Positions 49,301 through 56,899 of a DNA stretch of 64,000 bases are shown here, one piece after another (position 1 is the stretch's first letter; every line of letters starts with the position of its first letter). The stretch is taken from assembly GCF_048771995.1 (NCBI RefSeq), contig NC_133063.1:27546810-27610809 (forward strand), read 5' to 3'. The stretch comes from Taeniopygia guttata. Its lineage: Eukaryota > Chordata > Aves > Passeriformes > Estrildidae. The translations under genes were made by a program, and so were the position numbers. The notes beneath the pieces are model-generated. The model was not told the DNA's origin. It ran no database searches and saw only the letters and a program-made list of their open reading frames with translations.

Positions 49301-52300
49301 CTCATGAAGGTCTGCAGCTCTGTGCAAGGGCTCTGAACAGACAGCAGAGCATCCACCCTTCTTCAAGTATCTCATCCAGTATAAGGCAATCTCCAAAACC
49401 TAGTTGCTCTATATTCTCCTTTTGTAACATTTCTGTACTTGATGATGTCAGTAATTCTCTAGAAACTGAGCAGTTTTTATAAAATAGGGGAAAGCTAAAA
49501 AAATTCAGGGGGTATTATTTCTCATAGGGGAAAATAAACCCAAACAAACCAAACAAAAGCCAAAAAACTGAAACAAACAAACAAAACCATGTGGGTCTTA
49601 GTAGAAAAAGTTAAAAAGGGCAATAAGACCCCCAGGCTAGGACAGAAACACTCTCATATCCTAAGGGGATTGCTCCAAGTAAGAGAGGGGAGAACAAGAG
49701 TTACTTCAAGTAGGGAACACTTACAAAGGACTTTTTATTTTGCCATTTAATTTCTAGCACTGTAATTAAATGAATCAAAACATGAATTATGGCTTCTATG
49801 CTATGCTTAATTCTGGACTTGAGGAAGATTCACTTGCCATTAGATATTGAAAATTCTGTCTGCATTTTTTCTGCAGAAGCATAAAAAATTTAGGGTCAAG
49901 TGGAATTGTAAAATACAGGCAAGTCAACAAAATGGCATGTCAGACCTGAAGACTGTCAAATCTAACACAGATTGTCAATTAAAGCAGTCTTTTTCAAAGC
50001 TAGTCTTAAAATTAATATTGCAAATTTCTCCTTATGAGTTACTCACTCCATACAGAGGTTTACCTCCCAAAATTAGAAAAACTGGGACATTCTCAATATG
50101 CCTTATTATAGAGCAGCTTAAGCATGCATTAGCAGCTGATCAGCTGTTAAAACCACAATATTTAGCAGACATGTTAGCACACATGTGTCTTCCCTAGTTC
50201 CCTAGTTCCTGATGACTTCTCTACCCTAGGTTTACATTTTTGAGAAAACGTTTTGAGGCCAGGTGATTTGCAACAATGTTGGTGCATTGTGAGCCTGCCC
50301 CCTGCGCACAGCACACAGCTCTGCCAGAGCAAGACACACTGGTACACCCAGAGAGTGGCACACTGTCTACTGAGCACTTCACTCTAAAAAAGCAATCTGT
50401 CCTTGGAAACTCTGACATTTTGCCCTCAGATTTTGAAAAGTGTGGTGTTCCACTGCTGTCTCTACAGCTCTGTGATATTATAAGGTCCCCAAAGTCAGCA
50501 TTTCCATCCTGCACCATGCAACTGCCAGGGGAAGGAGAGCTCCTCACAACATGCTAGTTTGCATGCTGGCAATCATGAATTTATCTTTGTAATTTCCCAA
50601 AGACACCTGTCTTGCTGACCCTTCTGCAGACTCAGAAGGCTGAGCAGTGTCCTGGGCTGACAGACAGGCGCAGACTAAAACTGAAGAAAATTAAACTGCA
50701 CCACAATCTACCATGCAAAAGGATCCCCCCACTCACTGTGGAGCTGTACTCAGTAAAACCACATCAACACTGCTTTTCCAGACTGATGGCTGTGGAGGAC
50801 AAAGAGCAGCTGGGCACCCTTGAGTTTTGAGACTCACAGCTATCAGTGTATTCAGCTGCCAAGTTCATATCTAGGACCCTCTTGTCTTGATAATATGCAT
50901 TTAATCTAGATGAGGTACAAATCCCAGGTAAAATGCAAATCTGCCTTGTGCTCAGATGGTGAAATACTGCAAGGCCCCCCATACCACCACCTCTGTGCTT
51001 TGGTAACATGAAACAGCAATCCTTATTCTATGCAGAATATGGCTTGAGGCAACATTTGTCAACCTTTTGAATTGTTCTGTGCTGTTTCTCCAGGCTAGCA
51101 GCCCTGAATGAGCCACTGTGACATAGTGAATCTCAAGCACCCAGGCTGCCGGAAATGGTCCTGCTCTGCCTTATCCTAGCAAGGACACTGCTTTATGCAT
51201 GACAATCTGCTGCAGAGTCCTGCTATCTGACATGTCTTCCATGAAGAGAAAAATGCTAATTTGTCCTCAACATTCTCAGTAATGTATATCCTGCCTCCTT
51301 TAGCTGATAGAGGGGAAAAAACTGGAGGCCTCAGAAATGCAATAACTCAGATAATAACAAGCTAATTTTTGAAGGGCAGAAGTTATAAGGTCTTCAGAAC
51401 TGAACAACCTTGTTCTGCAGAAAGTCAAATGCAATTAAAGCAATGTAAAAACACATCAATTCTGTCTCCAGTCTATGTCCTTGCTTCTCCTTCTCCAGCT
51501 ACCCCCACTGCCTCACCCACCTCCTTCCATCCCTCTGAAACAGCCTTTGAAGCCCTACAGACTTCATTTATATTCAGGAGATTTTACTCTTTGCTGCGCT
51601 CCAGTGACTCCAGCAAACTGCACGTGTAGGTCACATGCAGCTTCACAGATTAGAAACAGGATCCCCAGTCCATTCTGGTGAAAAAGAAATAAAGAGCAGA
51701 AGGACAGCTAAACTGGATTGTTTCATTTTAAGATTGCTGGCTTCTGATAATTTCATGGAGCTGTTATGGCTCCTGCAGATTCTACAAAAGGCTTCCCTTA
51801 CAGGAGTAGAAAAATCACTCAAAGGATAGAATTATGGAGCTGAAACTGATTATTGTTTTAATTTCTAAAAGCTGGTAAGCTGAGGGTTTTTTTTTAAGTC
51901 TACTAAGTAGTCATTAAATATGTTTTAATTTAGATTATCAGTATAATTTCTTACATAATCATTGATCTGCTCACACTCCAAACTTACTTATAAAAGTAAG
52001 TTTTCTCACTTATTAACACAAGTGCCAACAACTTGCAACAGTGCCAGAATCTTTTTTATTTACCATCAGATAAAGGTAATAATGTTAATACGTGAGTATT
52101 CTTTGTAAGAGGAGTAAAATTACTCCCTACATGGTATTTTGCAACCTATCAGATCTTTTAATCTGTCATTTTTCACAGCTGGAAAACTTACTGCCTTTTT
52201 TTTTACAGAAAAATAAAATTTCATTTTCTTGTTGACAAATATTTGGAGAGAGAGTTTATGATGCAGTGTCACAAAGAAGGCATTCTTGTTTACCTCTAGA

Positions 52301-52960
52301 TTATCTTTCACAACATTTCCACTAAGCAAGAAGATGAAAAAAACACCTTCTTACAGAGAAGGCCCAGCAGAGGTTTGTTTATGAGAACCTTCTTATAACA
52401 CCTTTGAGATTTCCCAGCATTTGCCTGGTTACATTTTTAAAGGTTTATTACTAAATGCAATAATAAAACTACAAATAAAATCCCACAACAATGAGAACCA
52501 TTTAAAATTAGGATATGGTTTCATTTTACTAAAACAGCTCACACTTTTAAGTGTAGTTAAAAAGAGTGAGATGGATCTTTTACCCAGACAGGATAGTCGT
52601 GTACCACCAGTCTGACATTTCCAAATACGCAGGCTTGATACTCAGTAAAAACTGGGTTTCCAACGTGACTGGCAGATAAGCTGCTGTCGATCTGGGAAAT
52701 GAGAGCACTTCTTCCGAGATAGCTCCAGATGAGACTGGGCTGCTGATTGTCCTCAGAAAAACCATCTCTTTCATTCCCAAAAGCTACAATATTAACCGAC
52801 CTAAAATAAAAATAATAAAGACAAAGTTGTGTTAACAAAGATGAAGGGGAGGGATAAGGGGAAAGAAAATAAAATCAAAACTAACATATTAATCCTTCTG
52901 AATCCTTTTCCCTCCCTACATTTTAACACCCTCCTGTAATCAACAGCAAAACACATACAT
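28210..52960 (-). CDS. RHOBTB3: Rho-related BTB domain-containing protein 3, complete gene
   Basis: Atypical Rho-family protein that in mammals binds and hydrolyses ATP, sits on Golgi/endosomal membranes, works with Rab9 in retrograde transport, and recruits CUL3. Twelve exons join in frame: 52959-52960 (AT of the start), 52584-52800, 44416-44608, 42404-42555, 41477-41588, 40323-40691, 37909-38021, 36241-36352, 33491-33664, 32149-32315, 30939-31035, 28210-28325. They total 1824 nt, 607 residues, against 611 in human. Order: Rho-like domain (about 1-210), basic linker EKMKKRKK, split first BTB (about 240-350), second BTB (about 413-490 onward), C-terminal helices, and CTVM, a CaaX-type end. 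All boundaries are AG/GT and no stop interrupts the frame. Residue agreement with human RHOBTB3 is high throughout. Confidence 0.97.
29000..30280 (+). mobile_element. CR1 LINE with decayed reverse-transcriptase ORF, in RHOBTB3 intron 11
   Basis: CR1 ORF2 C-terminal part read on the plus strand: 'GVPKASILGPLLFNIFINDL' is the RT block before the catalytic residues. Frameshifts and stops are present around it. It ends with the CR1 3' region near 30280. It is antisense to RHOBTB3 and contains a foldback at 29943-30017. Confidence 0.92.
29943..30017. repeat. 36-bp inverted repeat with 3-bp spacer (foldback in CR1)
   Basis: Arms 29943-29978 and 29982-30017 are reverse complements with two mismatches; spacer TGA. 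The right arm is absent from ordinary CR1 at this point and looks like a templated inversion of the left arm. Confidence 0.9.
30939..31035 (-). CDS. RHOBTB3: RHOBTB3 coding exon 11
   Basis: Acceptor CTTCCCACAG, donor GTATTT. Codes FHNSDCLSTWLLHFIATNYL, then IFSQKPEFQELS. Almost identical to human over this span. Phase 0 in, phase 1 out. Confidence 0.97.
31660..32015 (+). mobile_element. CR1 fragment in RHOBTB3 intron 10
   Basis: 'ggcgacctcatcactctcta', 'gtgccagggaggtttagttt' and 'ggcaattctgtgattatagg' are CR1 3' phrases; an A-run (31733-31751) interrupts it. Confidence 0.85.
32149..32315 (-). CDS. RHOBTB3: RHOBTB3 coding exon 10
   Basis: Acceptor GGTTTTCAG, donor GTACTT. Codes ILQAMSLLICAEMYQVMRLQ, HICELYIITQLQSMPSREL and so on to LLKKAK. 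Highly conserved helical region of BTB2 and its back. Confidence 0.96.
33491..33664 (-). CDS. RHOBTB3: RHOBTB3 coding exon 9 (second BTB core)
   Basis: Acceptor TATCCTGCAG, donor GTAAGG. Codes STVPAHRAVLVARCKVMAAM, FNGNYLEA, then VSKDTFLSFLEYLYTDSCYP. The PAHRAVLxARC motif is the BTB signature. Confidence 0.97.
33985..34045 (+). mobile_element. CR1 tail fragment in RHOBTB3 intron 8
   Basis: 'ttggacttgatgaccttagg' followed by 'gaatgattctatgaa' is the last 60 bp of a CR1. Confidence 0.75.
35746..35935 (+). repeat. (AAAAT)n pentanucleotide microsatellite
   Basis: About 37 units of AAAAT with a single G interruption near 35892 and a few AAAT slips at the right end, in RHOBTB3 intron 8, roughly 300 bp from exon 8. 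It gives rise to spurious Phe/Ile/Leu/Tyr open frames on the minus strand. Confidence 0.98.
36241..36352 (-). CDS. RHOBTB3: RHOBTB3 coding exon 8 (start of second BTB)
   Basis: Acceptor TATTTTTCAG, donor GTACAG. Codes LNTIKDCNSHQIKRLYNTSL, then FFNTPVLADVIFKIQG, with the LADVxFxIQG opening of the second BTB. Three residues shorter than human before YNTSL. Phase 0 in, phase 1 out. Confidence 0.93.
37909..38021 (-). CDS. RHOBTB3: RHOBTB3 coding exon 7
   Basis: Acceptor TTTGTGGTAG, donor GTACAT. Codes AFQWDRLEEDIRKKLNDPDK, then TEHVLEKVKFILKTPGK, a helical segment after the first BTB. It has no start codon of its own and was found from splice sites and family match. Confidence 0.93.
39080..39460 (+). 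mobile_element. CR1 3' end in RHOBTB3 intron 6
   Basis: 'gaggaaacagcctcaaattg', 'caccatccctggagacactt', 'ataatcttaaaggtcttttc' and a terminal 'attctatgaatt' identify the CR1 3' end. Confidence 0.92.
40323..40691 (-). CDS. RHOBTB3: RHOBTB3 coding exon 6 (first BTB domain)
   Basis: Largest coding exon, 122 whole codons. It runs from KMPILKGEASHYNADLHNLL through CADVAFYPEDLSTAVEAHKI and SHLFMLLF to the end DILHFIYSG. It holds the start and end of the first BTB fold with the family's insertion between. Acceptor TTTTTCAG, donor GTACCT. Confidence 0.97.
41477..41588 (-). CDS. RHOBTB3: RHOBTB3 coding exon 5
   Basis: Acceptor TTGTCTTAG, donor GTGATC. Codes LEYFIIQSLNQKSSEKMKKR, then KKTQKCHRVQPPQLEQP. 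The KMKKRKK basic patch links the Rho-like and BTB regions. Phase 0 in, phase 1 out. Confidence 0.95.
42035..42300 (-). mobile_element. CR1 3' end, reverse, in RHOBTB3 intron 4
   Basis: Starts 'catagactcacagaatcctagaatggttgg' and continues 'ccccctgccatgggcaggga', the reverse complement of the CR1 tail. Inserted a little over 100 bp from the exon 4 donor. Confidence 0.93.
42404..42555 (-). CDS. RHOBTB3: RHOBTB3 coding exon 4
   Basis: Acceptor TTTCCCCAG, donor GTGAGT. Codes SCTCPLCTSDRKSCVTTSEG, then VQLAKELRATYLELHTLDDF. The Cys-rich CTCPLC motif is characteristic of RHOBTB3. A reverse CR1 lies a little over 100 bp beyond the donor. Confidence 0.96.
43501..43545 (+). repeat. A-rich tract in RHOBTB3 intron 3
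   Basis: Near-continuous A run with short interruptions. Confidence 0.9.
44416..44608 (-). CDS. RHOBTB3: RHOBTB3 coding exon 3
   Basis: Acceptor TTCTTTTTAG, donor GTATGT. Codes DIFDSDWYTSCRLIGGADII, then VIKYSVNDKTSFQELKDSYV, the core of the Rho-like fold. It carries two extra residues (HC) in ALNHCSVPVI relative to human. Phase 0 in, phase 1 out. Confidence 0.96.
45395..45885 (+). mobile_element. CR1 3' end in RHOBTB3 intron 2
   Basis: Includes 'agatttaggttggacataag', 'ggtctagtggaaggtgttcc', 'ttctttccaacccaaatcat' and the terminal 'gattctgagattctatg'. Confidence 0.93.
46475..46680 (+). other. Possible old mitochondrial insertion (weak)
   Basis: AC-rich, G-poor stretch with phrases resembling the heavy-strand-encoded cytochrome oxidase region ('ctagcagtaggactaccagctgcaatgc', 'ctagaaggacatttggaaaact'). 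Base composition differs from its AT-rich flanks. Similarity is partial and judged by eye only. Confidence 0.2.
52584..52800 (-). CDS. RHOBTB3: RHOBTB3 coding exon 2 (first bulk coding exon)
   Basis: Acceptor TTATTTTAG, donor GTAAAA. The first base G completes the ATG begun in exon 1. It encodes residues 1-73: SVNIVAFGNERDGF, later PVFTEYQACVFGNVRLVVHD. The GxxxxGKS/T nucleotide-binding loop of ordinary Rho GTPases is absent, as expected for this family member. Confidence 0.95.
52801..52958 (-). other. RHOBTB3: RHOBTB3 intron 1 (short, splits the start codon)
   Basis: 158-bp intron from donor GTATGT (minus 52958-52953) to acceptor TTATTTTAG (ending at 52801). It separates AT of the initiator from G. 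All other introns are 785 bp or longer. Confidence 0.75.
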
Positions 52961-53350
52961 GATTTCAAATCCAACAGCAGGGTGGGAGCAAAGCGGAAAA
53001 GAAACCTGGAAAGGCTGCTGGCATTGCAAATCTCCAGCGAGTTTGGCTTGTTTAGCTTCGGTGTCCAGGCTCAGCCTCGCTGCGGTGACCGCGGGGACTC
53101 CGGCCACATTCCCCCGGCTGTGGCCAGGCTGGATAACTCGGTGCTGGCTGCTCCGGGCGATGGACTGCAGCCGCACGCCGGAGCCGCAGCAGCAGAAGCA
53201 GCAGGATCAGCAGCAGCGGCAAAAGCAGGATCGGGATCTGCAGCAGGATCGGGATCTGCAGCAGCAGTATGAGCAGCACCGCAGGCTGCGGTGGCCGAGG
53301 CGGTCCGGCGCTGTCGGGGAAGGCGATGTCGCGTCCGGCCGGGCGGTCGC
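52959..53350 (-). other. RHOBTB3: RHOBTB3 exon 1: 5' UTR plus first two bases of ATG
   Basis: Ends GGATTTGAAATCAT|GTATGT. Joined to exon 2 it gives ATC ATG TCG GTT, starting M-S-V-N-I-V, collinear with the human N-terminus. In the same frame the UTR is open back to a TGA near 53205 but has no earlier ATG. The 5' limit (transcription start) is only estimated. It contains Cys/Gln-codon-like GCA/CTG triplet runs. Confidence 0.65.
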
Positions 53351-53500
53351 GGCCATCGCATCCTGACGTCAGGCAGCCCCGCAGACGCTATGGGCAGAGC
53401 GACGTGACGTCCCGAGGGCAGGTACAGCCAGGTGAGCAGGGGCAGGGAAAGGCGCTGGGGCAGAGCCGTGTCCCACCCCGCACGCCTTCTGCTGCCCCCC
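53040..53500 (-). promoter_or_regulatory. RHOBTB3: RHOBTB3 CpG island promoter with CRE
   Basis: Marked CpG and GC enrichment against AT-rich surroundings, at the 5' end of RHOBTB3. A perfect palindromic CRE (TGACGTCA) lies at 53364-53371 and a second TGACGTC-type site at 53405-53411, both expected to bind CREB/ATF factors. No TATA box was seen, as usual for CpG promoters. It could be bidirectional, but no plus-strand gene was found nearby. Confidence 0.7.
53225..53260. repeat. Two tandem copies of an 18-bp unit in RHOBTB3 5' region
   Basis: The unit gcaggatcgggatctgca occurs at 53225-53242 and again, identically, at 53243-53260, within a broader interrupted GCA-triplet tract (53186-53280). 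Confidence 0.95.
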
Positions 53501-53794
53501 CTGCATGAACAGGACCAACATCCGCCCAGCAGGGGACAGTGCCACCGCTTCTCTGCACCAGGGGAGGCACCTGGGACTGCCGCAAACAAAGGAGAGAACA
53601 GTGTAAACTTCCTCTTTTAAAGTATTTAAACTTTTTTTTTTAATTACTATTTAAATAATATCTATCTTTTCAATAGTAGGCTGATTAGTAATACAATTTC
53701 TAAAATGCCACGCACGCCTTTTAGTATTCATGTGATGGTTAAAGCAGAGTTTTCCAGAAGGATGCTCTTCCATTATAGTAAAACAAACACAAAT

Positions 53795-53885
53795 CACAGA
53801 ATGGTTTAAGTTGCAAGGGTCCTCTGAAGATCACCTAGCCCAACAACCAACGCAGGGTCACCTACAGAAGTTACACAGGAAATAT
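53795..53885 (-). mobile_element. CR1-type tail, reverse
   Basis: 'aatcacagaatggtttaagt' and 'gatcacctagcccaacaacc' are the reverse complement of a CR1 3' end. Confidence 0.8.
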
Positions 53886-53899
53886 ACCAAATCCATTCT

Positions 53900-56530
53900 A
53901 AAAATACTATTGCTGTCACATACCACTGTATGCACTAAAATAATAAAAAAAAGATTAAAAATATTTTAGGCATACTAGATGGTACACAATACTCTGTGTT
54001 ATGTGAACACATGCTGTTGTTAATCCCACGGGCAAGAACTCATTCAAAACAGGACTTGATACGATTATCAACAGAATAATGAATAGAGCTTTGCTTGCAA
54101 CAATCCATAGTTCGAGAAAAGTACTATTCCACTATTTGCAAATTTAGGAGATGCCATTTGATGTAACTAACAAAGTTTTATACCGATATATTACTGAATG
54201 GCAAGACTATTTTAATAAAAAAAGTATTATTACCTGCTAATGAATGCTAATTTATTATTTTTACTTTCATTATAAATTCTACAGGGACTACTGAAAAAGA
54301 AAAAACCCAAAGAACAAAACAACAGATAATTTCCTAATCTGATTGTTTTTGCATATTTTATCCCATCCTAGCTTCTGCTTTTCAATCTAGCTTTGCTCTA
54401 GAAAACTAAAAGACAAATGACAAGTGGGAGTTGTGGTTTTATTTCACCCTGGAAAATAGTTAGAATGCATATTTCATAGGTAAGTTTTAAAAAGTATCAC
54501 AGTAAACCACTGGTTTTTCCCTAGATGATCCTCTGACTGTGATGTACCACTGTCCATATCCAAAGTCTCAGTGGTGTCCAAACCCTGGGTACATGATGAT
54601 GTGAGTCAACAGAGCATTCAACATTTTTCAAACATGACTATTTGTGTACTTTTTAAAGGTCATTGAAGAACCCTTGGAATTCTTAAATTTATGCTTGTAG
54701 CAATCTACCTATTGAAAATGAGGAAACCTTTGGGAGAAAAATTCTTCACATCACTAATGAGCCTGACCTGGTATAACTAAATGCATAGATAGTTAAATAC
54801 ATAAATAAATGTGCACATGCATATACAGACATAAATATGCATACACAGATTCATGTAAGCATATGTTTAAAATACATGCATGCATATTATAAATGCAACA
54901 CACCCACATGTGCAGATGTGGACACATATATAGATAGTTGTAATACCAAGAAAAACTGAACTGGTAAATAAGGCAGTACTAATGAGGAGTGACCCAATTA
55001 ACCCAAACTCCAATTAACATAGCTTATCCATTGCTGCAGACCTAGTCCTGCCCAGGGGTGACACGGGTAGGAGTACCAACTGAGATGGAGGGTCACAGAA
55101 AACATTTTTGTTTTCCTCTCACTTCTTTCAGCCACACAGTAAACTACTTAGGACTGACAGAAGTATCAGCTTTGGCAAAGTGTGCAGATGGTGGATGCAA
55201 GATACATCTCAGCTGAGGAACAGCACTTAAAGCTTGCATACTAAAATACATGGAACTGTTTTAATAACAGTTTTTCAGCAATCAGATGCCTGAAAACAAT
55301 ATTTAAAAAGCAAGCATTAAAATTGGAGAATGCTGTCTGTTCTCCTGTCAAAGTAGGTCCATAACCTGGTTTTGCTTGCATTGCTCAGGGGCTGTGCAAT
55401 GCATTTCAAATAAACAAACAAAACAAAACAGGAAAGGAAACGAGTTAATTTTGGCAGGATAATAAATACCGCAAATAGGGAAGTTGCTTGGCACCCCCAC
55501 CCTAGATGCAATCTACAAGTTACATGGTCAGTGCAAGGGAAAGCAGTAAAAGATTGTTTAACTGAGAGGATTACAGAGGATTGCTTGACTGTTCTCTTTG
55601 GCAATCAGAAAGCTGAATACCCTCCTGTGATAGCAAACCTTCCATCCAGCAGACATTTGCCATTGTTGCTGACAAAGACTAAACTGCAGAGAAGGGAGTC
55701 TTTGACAAGGTCCAGGAAACAATTACGTATTCGGTCTTGTGTAGTTTGCACTGGAACTTTTTTTTTCAAACCATTTTTGTTGTAGCTTTCTGGTGAGTAC
55801 CTCAGATAAAGCACTGAAAACAAATACACAGTTGTTAATGACAAAGGCGTATGATATTTGCCAGTGCAAGGAGAAAAGTGCAAGCAAGTCAAGGAGGAGG
55901 ATTTTTCCCTAGTGGAATCTGTAGCCTTACTTGCATTGATCCATGCAGAATTTTCTAGCCTATATTTTCAGAACAGTGAGGAGATTTAATGTACTTGAAG
56001 TCAAAGTCATTGCCAAACCTGCTTATTAGCTGAATTGCACACTGAACAAAGCTCCTGCTGCTGCTGCTGCTGCTGCTGGTGTAGTCAGCTTTAGGTACAA
56101 GAGAAAATGTGTTGCTCTAGAACAGGTAAATTTCCAGTTTTGTTTTTTTTTTTTCAAAGATAGAATATAATTCCAAGTAACACTAATACACTTTGCTGTA
56201 TAGACCTGTTTCCTCCTAATATTGGGGAAAAAAAAAAAATCCTGCAATAGGCTTGGTTTTACTGGTGCTTGTCCAGAGTAGACATGGCTGCTGCAGGATC
56301 TGCCAGCCAAGATCTGCTCGGACAAAGCACCAGCAAACAAAAATAAAGTTTTCTGTTGTAGCCATCTGCCACATCCCCACTAACAAAAGACATCTGTGTG
56401 TGTGTATGGGAAATGAATGGAAGGACAGTGCTCAGGACCAGTAGTATTTCTCAGCATAACTATGCCAGAAAAATCATGTAGTGTTGTTCAAACTTGGAAG
56501 CTAATTTTTTTTTTTTTTTTTTAATTTTTC
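53900..56530. other. Intergenic, AT-rich; no gene recognised
   Basis: Contains an AT/CA alternating low-complexity stretch (54775-54945) and a (CTG)8-like run at about 56051-56077. Open frames are short and lack splice context. No SPATA9-like exon, the expected divergent neighbour, was found. Confidence 0.6.
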
Positions 56531-56534
56531 ACAC

Positions 56535-56880
56535 ATAAATCACAGAATGGTTTGATTTGAAAAGGACCTTAAGGACCACCAAGTTCTACCCCACCCTGCA
56601 CATTCAAGTCTGTTTCAGGGGTGGCACAGGCACTTACAATCAGAGCCCAATACCTCTCCAGCCCAACAGGTTTCACTGCTTTGTAGAGGTCACAGATAGA
56701 GGCATCAAGAAAAAACAGCTCAAATTCTAAGGCTTTCGCGTCAAGTTGTGGAATGGCTATCCTTGGACATATTCAAATTTCACTAAAGAAGTCCTTGCAT
56801 AACCTTAGCCCTTTAGACATGTTCGGAGAGGAGGCTCAGTTAGATGGCCTCCAGAGGTCCCTTCTGACCTGAATTATCCC
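56535..56880. mobile_element. Two opposed CR1 fragments
   Basis: 56538-56665 is a reverse CR1 tail ('cacagaatggtttgatttga'). 56690-56875 is a forward fragment ending 'tagatggcctccagaggtcc' and 'gacctgaattatc'. Confidence 0.75.
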
Positions 56881-56899
56881 CTGGCTGCATAAATCTCCT

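Noticed and set aside
52959..53620. Overlapping open frames of 60-172 codons on both strands
   Set aside because: They lie in the RHOBTB3 CpG island, where GC-rich triplet repeats suppress stops; only exon 1 of RHOBTB3 is supported here.
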